From NCBI GenBank assembly GCA_963972525.1, contig CAXAUZ010000010.1:67012-131011 (forward strand): 64,000 bases of DNA, read 5' to 3'. Shown here one piece after another: positions 8,637 to 16,269 of the stretch. Both the position numbers and the translations under genes were made by a program. Within the stretch, counting starts at the first letter, position 1, and each line of letters begins with the position of its first letter. The notes beneath the pieces were generated by a model. That model was given only the letters and a program-made list of their open reading frames with translations. It did not search any database and was not told the DNA's origin. The stretch comes from Salinilacustrithrix sp003476595. GTDB lineage: Bacteria > Actinomycetota > Acidimicrobiia > Acidimicrobiales > Salinilacustritrichaceae.

Positions 8637-8679
8637 CCGGGCCGCGGGGCGCGCCCCCGGTGCGTGGAGCGCGGCCCGG
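8637..8679 (+). terminator. Strong GC hairpin, copy 3 of the palindromic 3' element
   Basis: CCGGGCCGCG (8637-8646) pairs perfectly with CGCGGCCCGG (8670-8679), and the loop contains the 12-base palindrome GGGGCGCGCCCC. It starts eight bases after the acetyltransferase stop. There is no T tract, as is usual in high-GC actinobacteria. Sequence kinship with 1083-1131 and 18362-18412 is partial: GGGCCGCGG and CCGGAACGG are shared. Confidence 0.55.
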
Positions 8680-8692
8680 AACGGGTCGTGGC

Positions 8693-9175
8693 GTGAGCCA
8701 GCAGTCCGGTGACGGCCGGCTCCACACGGACCGCAGCTACCCGCTCGCCGAGCGTCCGCAGGACGCCTGGGATTCCCTCGCCGACGTGGGTGCCTACCGA
8801 CGGTGGTGGCCCTGGTTGCGCCGGTTCGACGCCCGCCGGCTGGCCCCGGGCGAGCGCTGGGAGGCGCGCATCCGGGTGCCGATGCCGTGGTCCCTGCGGT
8901 TCACGCTCGACATCGACCACGTCGAGGCGCCGCGGCAGGTGGATGCCACGTTGGCCGGTGACATCGAGGGCACCGCGACGATCACGCTGGCGTCGGCCCC
9001 CGGCGGTGCCGAGATCCGGCTGCGCTCGGACCTGGCGCCCCGGCACCACCTCCTCCGTGGCGTCAACCGCGTGGTCCCCGGTGTCTCGCGTCGCCTGCAC
9101 GACCGGGTCGTCGACCGGGCCTTCCGCCAGTTCGCCGAGCGGGATCGAGCGGAGATCGGCCCGGGAGGGCGGTAG
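8693..9175 (+). CDS. SRPBCC (START/polyketide cyclase-like) ligand-binding protein
   Basis: The 160-residue product resembles the SRPBCC helix-grip superfamily, whose members bind hydrophobic ligands in a deep cavity. Recognisable parts are the strand with a DAW-type Trp near residue 24, the YRRWWPWL segment near residue 35 and the C-terminal helix ending in RAFRQFAERD. The GTG at 8693 is preferred; upstream in-frame codons lie inside the hairpin and look non-coding. No enzyme motif is present and the ligand is unknown. Its stop codon TAG forms part of the -10 box proposed for the following riboswitch transcript. Confidence 0.7.
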   Translation: MSQQSGDGRLHTDRSYPLAERPQDAWDSLADVGAYRRWWPWLRRFDARRLAPGERWEARIRVPMPWSLRFTLDIDHVEAPRQVDATLAGDIEGTATITLASAPGGAEIRLRSDLAPRHHLLRGVNRVVPGVSRRLHDRVVDRAFRQFAERDRAEIGPGGR

Positions 9176-9178
9176 GCT
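9173..9178 (+). promoter_or_regulatory. -10 box of the manganese riboswitch transcript
   Basis: TAGGCT ends six bases before C9185, the first paired base of riboswitch helix P1. That places the transcription start at the very 5' edge of the aptamer. Confidence 0.5.
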
Positions 9179-9184
9179 CCTTCG

Positions 9185-9286
9185 CCGAAGGGGAGTATCC
9201 CCCCGGTGCAGTGCACCATCGCTGTCTCGTCACTACGGCTCCGGCCCGGGACATCGGCCCACGACGTGGGTGGGAGAGACCTTCGG
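9185..9286 (+). promoter_or_regulatory. Manganese riboswitch (yybP-ykoY family)
   Basis: The family signature is present at both ends of the element. AAGGGGAGTA (9188-9197) is the conserved 5' loop L1 and GAGAGACCTTCGG (9274-9286) is the conserved 3' strand. CCGAAGG (9185-9191) and CCTTCGG (9280-9286) form a perfect seven-base-pair P1 helix. CACTACGGC (9231-9239) lies between them. Members of this family bind Mn2+ in the pocket where L1 and L3 dock, and raise expression of metal exporters. Here the element is followed by a GAGGTG ribosome-binding site at 9310-9315 and a TTG start at 9322 of a P-type ATPase gene. The short expression platform with no obvious terminator suggests control of translation, which is inference. 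Confidence 0.9.
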
Positions 9287-9321
9287 AGCACGGCCCGTCG
9301 TCGAATTCCGAGGTGCACCTG

Positions 9322-12072
9322 TTGTCCAGCACGCCCGACTCCACCACGACCCGCGAGGTTGCGGCGACGTTCCACGATCGCTCCGTCGACGAGGTGCTCG
9401 AGACCTTCTCGGTCGACCCGGCCGCCGGCCTGGCCACCGACGACGTCGCCCGCCGGCGCGAGGAGCACGGGGCGAACGAGCTCGACGAGGCCCCGCGCGA
9501 CCCGTCGTGGAAGCGCTTCGCCCGCCAGTTCAAGGACCTGCTTATCCTGATCCTCCTGGCGGCTGCGGGCATCAGCTTCCTCGTGTCGGGAGAGCTGAAG
9601 ACGCCGATCGTGGTGCTCGTCGTCGTCCTCTTGAACGCCGTCATCGGGTTCGTCCAGGAGAACCGGGCGGAGGCGTCGCTGGATGCGCTGCGTCGCATGC
9701 TCGTGCTCGAGGTGCGGGTCCGCCGCGACGGCACCATGCGCACGGTCCCGGCCGCCGAGCTGGTGCCGGGTGACGTCGTGGCCGTGGAGGCCGGGGACCG
9801 CATCCCGGCTGACGGTCGCGTCATCGAGGCGGTGCAACTGGAGGTCGAGGAGGCCGCCCTCACCGGCGAGAGCCTCCCGGTCGCCAAGACCCCCGATCCG
9901 GTCGCCGGTGACGACCTGCCGGTCGCCGACCGCACGTCCATGGTCCACATGCAGACCACCGTCACCCGCGGGCGGGGCGAGCTCGTCATCACCACGACCG
10001 GGATGGGCACCGAGATCGGTCGCATCGCCGGCCTCCTCCGCGAGGCGGCCCCGGAGAAGACGCCGCTGCAGCACCAGCTCGATCACCTCGCCCACAGCCT
10101 GGCGAAGCTGGCCGGCGTCATCGTCGGACTGGTGTTCCTCATCGGGCTGATCCGCGGCGAGGACATCTCCGACCTCCTCCTCACCGCCGTCGCCCTGGCG
10201 GTCGCGTCGATCCCCGAAGGTCTGCCGGCGGTCACCGCCGTGACCCTCGCGATCGGCGTGTCGAAGATGGCGCGGGAGAACGCCATCGTGAAGCGCCTCG
10301 CCAGCGTGGAGACGCTCGGGTCCACCACGGTCATCTGCAGCGACAAGACGGGCACGCTCACCCTCAACCAGATGACTGCCGAGGAGATCGTGGTGACCGG
10401 CCGCCGGCTGGCGATCACCGGCGACGGGTACGCCCCCGAGGGTGAGATCCAGGGCCTCGACGACGTGCCCATCGCCCTCGATGAGGTGCTCGAGCCCATG
10501 GCGCTGTGCAGCGACGCCACGGTCCGCTTCGACGACGAGGAGGGCGTGTGGCGCCTGGTGGGCGACCCCACCGAGGGTGCGCTGGTGGTGCTGGCCGGCA
10601 AGGGTGGGGTCGACCCGGCGACCCGGCGGGCCGAGCGGCCCCGCGTGGGCGAGGTCCCGTTCGACTCGGCCCACAAGCTGATGGCCACGCTCCACGAAGG
10701 CGAGTCCGGCCTGCGCATGTACGCCAAGGGCGCACCCGACGCCATCCTGGACCGGTCGACCACCGTGCTGGGATACGACGGCACGATCGTGCCCATCGAC
10801 GAGCTGCGCGAGGAGCTCGAGGAGCACAACGCCCGGCTGGCCGGCTCCGGCATGCGGGTCCTCGCCGTCGCACGCCGGGCCCTCCCGCCTGAGCAGTGGC
10901 AGGGCGATGGTGACCTCGACGCGGTCAACGACCTGACGTTCCTCGCCCTCATCGGGATCGTCGACCCGCCCCGTGAGGAGGCGCGAGCGGCCATCGAGGA
11001 GGCCGGCGGCGCGGGGATCAGCGTGAAGATGATCACGGGCGACCATGCCAGCACAGCGCGGTCGATCGGCGAGCAGCTGAGCCTCGGCGGCGGCGAACCC
11101 GTGGTCGCGGTGACCGGGAGGGAGCTCGACGCGATGAGCGACGACGAGCTCGCCGAGCGCATCGAGGGCATCTCCGTCTTCGCCCGGGTCTCGCCGGAGC
11201 ACAAGCTCCGTCTCGTCTCCGCCCTGCAGAAGCGGGGCCACGTCGTGGCCATGACCGGCGACGGGGTGAACGATGCCCCCGCCCTGCGCCGGGCCGACAT
11301 GGGCATCGCCATGGGCATCACCGGCACGGAGGTGACGAAGGAAGCGGCCACGATGGTCCTCGCCGACGACAACTTCGCCACCATCATCGAGGCCGTCCGG
11401 CGGGGCCGCACGATCTACGACAACATCGTGAAGTTCGTCCGGTTCCAGCTGAGCACGACGCTCGGCTTCGCCACGATCTTCCTCGCCGCATCGATCTTCG
11501 GCATCGCGAGCGGCCAGCCCTTCACCGCCATCGCCATCCTCTGGGTGAACATCATCATGGACGGACCGCCGGCCATGGCCCTCGGCCTCGACCCGGTCGA
11601 CGAACGGGTGATGGGCCGTGACCCCCGACCGCCCGACGAGCCCATCCTCACCCGCCCTCGGTGGCTGGCCATCGGTCAGTCGGCCGTCGTCATGGCGGCA
11701 GGCACGCTTGCCGTCCTCGCCCTCGCTCCCGGGCCCGAGCCGATCGCGGGCGAGGCGACGGTGGCGGGGACGATGGCCTTCAACACCTTCGTCCTCTACC
11801 AGTTCTTCAACATCTTGAACGTGCGCAGCGACCAGCAGACGGTGTTCCGCCGGGCCACGTTCCGGAACAGCAAGCTCTGGATCGCGCTGGCCGCCGTCAT
11901 CGTGCTGCAGATCGGCGTGACCCACGTCGGCCCGATGCAGGACCTGTTCGACACGACGTCGATCACGGCAACGCAGTGGCTGGTGTGCGTCGGCGTCGCC
12001 TCCACCGTGCTGCTCACCGAGGAGCTGCGCAAGGTCTGGCGGCGCAGCCGCACCGGCGAACCAGCCACCTGA
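9322..12072 (+). CDS. P-type IIA cation-transporting ATPase, probable Mn2+ exporter
   Basis: This 916-residue P-type ATPase is of the Ca2+/Mn2+ (PMR1/SERCA-like) subgroup and pumps cations across the plasma membrane. In order it shows a cation-ATPase N-terminal domain, ALTGES in the actuator domain, PEGLPA in the fourth membrane helix (a type IIA hallmark), phosphorylation Asp341 in CSDKTGTLT, MTGDGVNDAPAL in the hinge and VNIIMDGPPA in helix 6. The length fits the family. The start is TTG at 9322: GAGGTG at 9310-9315 is correctly spaced for it, and the earlier in-frame ATG at 9211 would lie inside the riboswitch. The Mn2+ riboswitch upstream makes manganese efflux the best guess, whereas sequence alone would say calcium. 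Confidence 0.93.
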   Translation: MSSTPDSTTTREVAATFHDRSVDEVLETFSVDPAAGLATDDVARRREEHGANELDEAPRDPSWKRFARQFKDLLILILLAAAGISFLVSGELKTPIVVLVVVLLNAVIGFVQENRAEASLDALRRMLVLEVRVRRDGTMRTVPAAELVPGDVVAVEAGDRIPADGRVIEAVQLEVEEAALTGESLPVAKTPDPVAGDDLPVADRTSMVHMQTTVTRGRGELVITTTGMGTEIGRIAGLLREAAPEKTPLQHQLDHLAHSLAKLAGVIVGLVFLIGLIRGEDISDLLLTAVALAVASIPEGLPAVTAVTLAIGVSKMARENAIVKRLASVETLGSTTVICSDKTGTLTLNQMTAEEIVVTGRRLAITGDGYAPEGEIQGLDDVPIALDEVLEPMALCSDATVRFDDEEGVWRLVGDPTEGALVVLAGKGGVDPATRRAERPRVGEVPFDSAHKLMATLHEGESGLRMYAKGAPDAILDRSTTVLGYDGTIVPIDELREELEEHNARLAGSGMRVLAVARRALPPEQWQGDGDLDAVNDLTFLALIGIVDPPREEARAAIEEAGGAGISVKMITGDHASTARSIGEQLSLGGGEPVVAVTGRELDAMSDDELAERIEGISVFARVSPEHKLRLVSALQKRGHVVAMTGDGVNDAPALRRADMGIAMGITGTEVTKEAATMVLADDNFATIIEAVRRGRTIYDNIVKFVRFQLSTTLGFATIFLAASIFGIASGQPFTAIAILWVNIIMDGPPAMALGLDPVDERVMGRDPRPPDEPILTRPRWLAIGQSAVVMAAGTLAVLALAPGPEPIAGEATVAGTMAFNTFVLYQFFNILNVRSDQQTVFRRATFRNSKLWIALAAVIVLQIGVTHVGPMQDLFDTTSITATQWLVCVGVASTVLLTEELRKVWRRSRTGEPAT

Positions 12073-12079
12073 GGGCAGG

Positions 12080-12460
12080 ATGGACCAGCGACCCGTCGAT
12101 CTCACCGTTGCCGTCCTGGCCGCCGGCGCGGTCGGCTTCGGCGCGTGGGAGGCGAGACGGGGTGAGCTCCGTGCCGCCGAGGCTCGCTGGTTCTCGGGGA
12201 TCAGCGAGCGGCGCTGGCCTGGACTGGCTCGAAGCTGGTCAAGCCCCTCGGCCAGCGCGGGCGACCCTCCTCCGTGGTGGGCGCAGCCCGCATCCTCGGT
12301 CGGGCCCAGACCGGGCTCGGCTACCCCTCCGGTCATGCGGCGGTCGCGGTGGCGATGGCGTCAGCGGCCACCGCCCAGGTCCCCAGGCGCTGGCGGGAGC
12401 CGGTGTGGTCGGCGGTGCCGCCCTCGGCGTCGCGACCGAGCGGACGGTCCGAGCGGTCAG
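12080..12460 (+). pseudogene. PAP2-family phosphatase remnant with frame breaks
   Basis: Pieces of one PAP2 (type 2 phosphatidic acid phosphatase) membrane protein can be read in three successive frames. Frame A from the ATG at 12080 gives the N-terminus up to about 12215. Frame B from about 12226 carries KPLGQRGRP, corresponding to the KXXXXXXRP motif, and GYPSGHAA, the PSGH motif. Frame C from 12405 carries VVGGAALG, the C-terminal helix that normally follows the third motif. The SRXXXGXHXXXD motif that should lie between B and C is missing, as are central membrane helices, so small internal deletions rather than only sequencing slips are likely. It begins eight bases after the ATPase stop and collides with the 3' end of the convergent lipoprotein gene. 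Confidence 0.6.
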
Positions 12461-12992
12461 GGGTCCAGCCGGACGTCCAGCTGCGCGTCCAGCACCGGAC
12501 GCGCTCCAGGCGGGCGAACAGGCTGACGGCCGCCTGCAGCTCGGTGACGAGGGCGACGTGGCGTCCTCGTTCGAAGTCGTAGTCGACGGTGACGCAGCCC
12601 CCGGGGGACACGTCGAGGAGCTGGCCGGCGTAGCGCGGGTCGATGGAGTCCACCCGGTGGTACGTGCGCACGCCTTCGTCGCTCGGCGTGATCGGGGTCG
12701 CGTCCGCGACGTCGCACGTCGCCGCGAGGGCGACGCGGACCTCCCGGTCGGCGCGGTCGGACTCGAGCGTGATGGTGGCGCCGTCGTCGTCGACCTGGAG
12801 GCCCTCGAAGGTCCACCCCGGCGGCAGGTCGCTGACGCAGGGCACGTACGCGGCGTCGGGGACGGACTGGGCCAGCGTCGCGAGCCGCATGCCGGGCTCG
12901 CAGCGGGGAGCTGCGCCGCCGGTGGCGAGCGCGCACCCACCGAGGAGCAGAGCCGCGGACACGCTGACGGCGCCGGTGCGGCGGGGCGTCAC
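12333..12992 (-). CDS. Predicted lipoprotein, 3' end probably frameshifted
   Basis: The GTG start at 12992 overlaps the stop of the kinase-like gene as GTGA, so translation is coupled. Residues 1-21 form a lipoprotein signal peptide with a lipobox ending in LLGGC. The mature part has several cysteines and a CVTVDYDFERG segment near residue 127; no family is recognised. The frame stays convincing to about 12510, after which the 12333 frame becomes Trp/Thr/Arg-rich and looks out of frame. Another frame gives a tidy ending LDAQLDVRLDP and a stop at 12457, so a single-base indel near 12490-12510 is suspected. The neighbouring PAP2 remnant also has frame breaks here. Confidence 0.55.
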   Translation of the reverse strand: MTPRRTGAVSVSAALLLGGCALATGGAAPRCEPGMRLATLAQSVPDAAYVPCVSDLPPGWTFEGLQVDDDGATITLESDRADREVRVALAATCDVADATPITPSDEGVRTYHRVDSIDPRYAGQLLDVSPGGCVTVDYDFERGRHVALVTELQAAVSLFARLERVRCWTRSWTSGWTPDRSDRPLGRDAEGGTADHTGSRQRLGTWAVAADAIATATAA

Positions 12993-13753
12993 AGCAGCCC
13001 GACCAGATCGAGGTTGGCCAGCACGAGGGCGAACGCGACCACGGTGCCGAGCAGCACGGCGAACGTGAGCCCCACCCGACGGAGGGTCCAGCGCTGGATC
13101 GCCACGGGTTGGCGTGGGGGTGCAAGCTGCCGGAGGTCCTCGACCACGTCGTCGTCCCGCTCCCGGAGCATCGCCCGCAGCTGGGCCGGTATCGTCACGG
13201 CGCGGGTGGCGGCGAAGGCCTCCGCGATCTCGTCGGGCGTGAACACGCGCGTCGCCCGCTCGTACACCTGGGCCGGCGGCACGCACAGCGACAGCGTGAG
13301 CATCATGTTCGCCAGGTCGACGGCCTGTCGCCACGGGCTGGGCCGCACCTCGGCGAAGGCCACATCGATGAGCCGGAGCCGTCCATCGGCCAGGAGCAGG
13401 TTCGACGGCTTGATGTCGCGGTGCGCGAGCCCGGCGTCCCACATCGTGCGGACGATGGCGAGGGCCTGATCGACGACGTCGTCGGTCACGGTGCCGTCGG
13501 TGAGGTGCGTGGCACCTTCGATCAGCTCGGTGACGAGGACGTACTCCCGCTCCGGGGTGATCTCCACGATGCCGTGGGGCGCGGCCGTCGGGACCCCGGC
13601 ATCGCGCATGAGGCGGAGCATGTGGTCCTCGTACTGCACGAGGCGGCGGACCGAGTTGAACGGGCGCTCGTCCTCGAGCCGGCCGTAGCGGACCGTGCGG
13701 CCGAGCTTGTACCAGCGGTCCGGTCGCAGGTGGACGGAGCTGCGCTCGACCAT
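12989..13753 (-). CDS. Kinase-like protein lacking its N-lobe, single C-terminal membrane helix
   Basis: The 254-residue frame contains the C-lobe of a RIO/lipopolysaccharide-kinase-like domain. DERPFNS (about residues 29-35) matches the block that precedes the C-lobe in actinobacterial kinases fused to YbhN-type membrane domains. The catalytic loop is HRDIKPSN, and LIDVAFAE takes the DFG position. A single hydrophobic helix ends the protein. The glycine-rich loop and the ATP-binding lysine expected upstream are missing: beyond 13740 the DNA instead encodes, on the other strand, the end of an FtsX permease. The ATG at 13753 is therefore nominal and lies in the fused sequence. The downstream lipoprotein overlaps by four bases. 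Kinase activity is doubtful. Confidence 0.55.
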   Translation of the reverse strand: MVERSSVHLRPDRWYKLGRTVRYGRLEDERPFNSVRRLVQYEDHMLRLMRDAGVPTAAPHGIVEITPEREYVLVTELIEGATHLTDGTVTDDVVDQALAIVRTMWDAGLAHRDIKPSNLLLADGRLRLIDVAFAEVRPSPWRQAVDLANMMLTLSLCVPPAQVYERATRVFTPDEIAEAFAATRAVTIPAQLRAMLRERDDDVVEDLRQLAPPRQPVAIQRWTLRRVGLTFAVLLGTVVAFALVLANLDLVGLL

Positions 13754-13994
13754 CCGGTGGGAGTCGGTGATCATCGCCGTGCAGGGCGCGATCCTCGGCC
13801 TGGTCATCGGGATCTTCTTCGGGTGGGCGCTGGTCGCCGCCCTGGCCGAGCAGGGCCTCACCGTCTTCGCCATCCCGGTCGCCACGCTGGTCTGGGTGGT
13901 CGTCCTTGCCGCCCTCGCCGGCGTGGCGGCGGCGATCCTGCCCGCCCGACGGGCGTCCCGGCTCGACGTGCTGCGGGCGGTGGTGAGCGAGTAG
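13740..13994 (+). pseudogene. C-terminal fragment of an FtsX/MacB-type ABC permease
   Basis: From codon CTG at 13740 the frame reads RSTIRWESVI and continues through two membrane helices to an ARRASRLDVLRA ending, which is the standard C-terminus of FtsX-like permeases of lipoprotein-export or efflux ABC systems. Only about 84 of an expected 400-850 residues remain, with no ATPase partner nearby. Upstream codons belong to the oppositely oriented kinase gene, so position 13735-13745 is a rearrangement joint. The fragment ends four bases from the stop of the homogentisate dioxygenase gene. Confidence 0.7.
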
Positions 13995-13998
13995 CGGC

Positions 13999-15144
13999 TC
14001 AGCCCCAGGACGACGAGTAGCCCGGGTCCTCCACGCCGGCGGCGTCGGCGAGCACCTCGAGGGGACGGAACGCGTCGACCATCACCGCGATCTCGTTCGT
14101 GCCGTCGGCGGCGTCGGCCTTGTCCGAGGAGCCGGGCTGGGGACCGTGCACGAAGCCCGCGGGGTGCAACGAGATCGATCCCCGCCCGATGCCCGAGCCG
14201 GACCGGCTCATGAAGTCGCCTTCGGCGTAGAAGAGGACCTCGTCGCTGTCGACGTTGTGGTGGTGGTAGGGCACCCGCACGGCGTCGGGGTCGAAGTCGT
14301 AGGGGCGGGGGACGAACGAGCACACGACCGCGCCGGGCAGTGCCCAGGTCTGGTGCACGGGCGGTGGCTGGTGGATGCGGCCGACGATGGGCTCGAAGTC
14401 GTGGATGCTGAGGGCGTGGGGGTACACGCACCCGTCCCAGCCGGCGACGTCGAAGGGGTGCGTGGCGTGGCGGTACCGCATCCAGCCGCTGCGGGTCCGC
14501 ACGAGCACGGGGACATCGGCCTCGTCGACCCGCATCGGGCGATCGGGGCCGCGCAGGTCGCGCTCGGAGAACGGTGCGCCCTCCAGCAGCTGGCCGTGGG
14601 GGGACAGGTACTTGTCCGGCACCCGGACGTGGCCGCTGGACTCCACGACGAGCGCGGCGACGAGGTCGCTGGACGGCACCCATCGGTGGGTCGTGCCGGC
14701 CGGGACGACCACGTAGTCGCCCGCCCTGACGTCCATCGACCCGAACACCGACTCGAGCCGGGCCGAGCCCTCGTGGAGGTAGACGAGCTCGTCGCCCACG
14801 ACCGAGCGGTACAGCGGCGACGGTGCCGACGTGCGGGCGTACGCGATGGTGACGTCGGCGTTGGCGAGCAGGCGCCGGCGGCCGGTGACGAGGTCCGCGT
14901 CCGTGGGCAGCTCGGTGGTGCGGAAGTGCCGGGGGCCGATGCCGCCACCCGGTCCGGTGTCGGGCGGGTCCACCGGTTCCACGCCGAGGATCGCCGACGG
15001 CGAGCAGCGGTGGTAGAGCAGCGCGGATTCGCGGGAGAACCCCTCGGTGCCCACCAGCTCCTCGAACAGGCGGTTGCCGTCCGCGTCGAAGGCCTTGGTG
15101 TGTCGCTTGCGGGGCACGGTGCCGACGGATCGGTAGTGGGGCAT
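13999..15144 (-). CDS. hmgA: Homogentisate 1,2-dioxygenase
   Basis: This 381-residue Fe(II) cupin enzyme opens the aromatic ring of homogentisate to maleylacetoacetate, the central step of tyrosine breakdown. Iron-site features are the histidine-rich HHHNVDSDE segment with its glutamate, and HPAGFVHGPQPG near the C-terminus. It is shorter than the roughly 440-residue proteobacterial and human enzymes but similar to other actinobacterial forms. It is the last gene of a four-gene operon in pathway-related order, with its ATG sharing one base with the stop of the fumarylacetoacetase gene. A rearrangement joint lies just beyond its 3' end. Confidence 0.92.
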   Translation of the reverse strand: MPHYRSVGTVPRKRHTKAFDADGNRLFEELVGTEGFSRESALLYHRCSPSAILGVEPVDPPDTGPGGGIGPRHFRTTELPTDADLVTGRRRLLANADVTIAYARTSAPSPLYRSVVGDELVYLHEGSARLESVFGSMDVRAGDYVVVPAGTTHRWVPSSDLVAALVVESSGHVRVPDKYLSPHGQLLEGAPFSERDLRGPDRPMRVDEADVPVLVRTRSGWMRYRHATHPFDVAGWDGCVYPHALSIHDFEPIVGRIHQPPPVHQTWALPGAVVCSFVPRPYDFDPDAVRVPYHHHNVDSDEVLFYAEGDFMSRSGSGIGRGSISLHPAGFVHGPQPGSSDKADAADGTNEIAVMVDAFRPLEVLADAAGVEDPGYSSSWG

Positions 15145-16262
15145 CAGCGGACCTCCTGGGCAGCTGCGATGGTGCCGGTGACCTCGGCGAGGTGGGCGAC
15201 GCCATCGCCGCTGCGCCAGCTGCCGGACAGGGTGACGGTGTCGCCGTCCTCCAGCCAGGCGCGGGTGGTGCCGTCGTCGAGGGTGATGGGTGCTGCGCCG
15301 TTCCGGGCCGCCTCGATGAGCGAGCCCTCCTCGCCGGGACCGGGACCCGAGATGGTGCCGGAGGCGAACAGGTCGCCGGCGCGGAGCCCGGCGCCGTTGG
15401 CGGTGAGGTGGGCCAGCTGCTGGGCGAAGGTCCACCACAGGTGGCAGGTGTTGGTCCGCCCGACCTCGGTGCCGTTCAGGGACCAGGCGACCTCGAGGTC
15501 GAGGCCCCAGTCCTCGCCGGCGGCGAGCCCCGGCTCCGGGGCGGGGTCCTGCGCGGGTGGCCGCACGCGGGGCAGGGCGGCCAGCGGGGTCACCCATCCG
15601 GCGACGGAGGTTGCGAAGCTCTTCCCGGCGAAGGGGCCGAGCGGGCGGTACTCGAAGGCCTGGATGTCGCGAGCCGACCAGTCATTGACCAGCGCCACGC
15701 CGAAGACGTGGTCGGCGGCGGCGTCAGGTGCGAGGACCTCACCCATCGGGACGCCCGTGCCGACGAGGAAGCCCAGCTCCAGCTCCAGGTCGAGGCGGGC
15801 GGAGGGCCGTCGCTCACCCGGCCCGACCAGGCCCACCGGGCGGCGGATCGGGGTACCGGACACGACCACCGAGCCGGCCCGGCCGTGGTACCCGATCGGC
15901 AGGTGGCGCCAGGCGTCGGGGAGGGCCTGCTCGCCCGGCCGCAGGATCCGTCCGAGGTTCGTCGCGTGGTGCTCGGAGGCGTAGAAGTCCACGTAGTCGC
16001 TGGGCACCACGGGGAGTCGGACCTCCAGGTCCGCGACGGGCACGGTGGGCGGTCCGGAGGACAGGTGCTCGCCGACGGCGCTGTGCACGTCCTCCCAGCC
16101 TTGTCGGCCGAGGGCGAGCAACGGGTGGAGGTCGTCCGCGTCCGCCACCTCGGCGGGCACGCCGGGGGCGCTGCGCAGGTCCACGGCGACGTCACCGACG
16201 CGTGCCGCGAGGTGCGCGGGCCCGCCGCCCGGTCCGGTGACGATGCCGTAGGCGTGGCGCAC
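15144..16262 (-). CDS. fahA: Fumarylacetoacetase
   Basis: This 372-residue FAH-fold hydrolase splits fumarylacetoacetate into fumarate and acetoacetate, the last step of tyrosine catabolism. It shows LELELGFLVGTG with metal-binding acidic residues and the diagnostic VNDWSARDIQAFEY and GPFAGKSF blocks that set true fumarylacetoacetases apart from short FAH-fold decarboxylases. YHGRAGSVV in the N-terminal half is also typical. It starts with GTG at 16262, seven bases after the HPPD stop, and ends by sharing a base with the hmgA start. Confidence 0.9.
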   Translation of the reverse strand: MRHAYGIVTGPGGGPAHLAARVGDVAVDLRSAPGVPAEVADADDLHPLLALGRQGWEDVHSAVGEHLSSGPPTVPVADLEVRLPVVPSDYVDFYASEHHATNLGRILRPGEQALPDAWRHLPIGYHGRAGSVVVSGTPIRRPVGLVGPGERRPSARLDLELELGFLVGTGVPMGEVLAPDAAADHVFGVALVNDWSARDIQAFEYRPLGPFAGKSFATSVAGWVTPLAALPRVRPPAQDPAPEPGLAAGEDWGLDLEVAWSLNGTEVGRTNTCHLWWTFAQQLAHLTANGAGLRAGDLFASGTISGPGPGEEGSLIEAARNGAAPITLDDGTTRAWLEDGDTVTLSGSWRSGDGVAHLAEVTGTIAAAQEVR

Positions 16263-16269
16263 GGGCCCC

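Noticed and set aside
9211..9321. ATG at 9211 as the ATPase start
   Set aside because: It lies inside the riboswitch aptamer. The TTG at 9322 with GAGGTG upstream fits the architecture better.
8794..12336. A 1180-codon open frame on the minus strand opposite the ATPase gene
   Set aside because: It is antisense to a protein with all P-type ATPase motifs; its own translation is His/Asp/Gly-rich with no domain. Long antisense frames are common at this GC content. The same applies to 22572-25679 and 30504-34169 on the minus strand.
14146..15984. A 612-codon plus-strand frame across the tyrosine operon
   Set aside because: It is antisense to homogentisate dioxygenase and fumarylacetoacetase, and its translation has no domain; it is a shadow frame.
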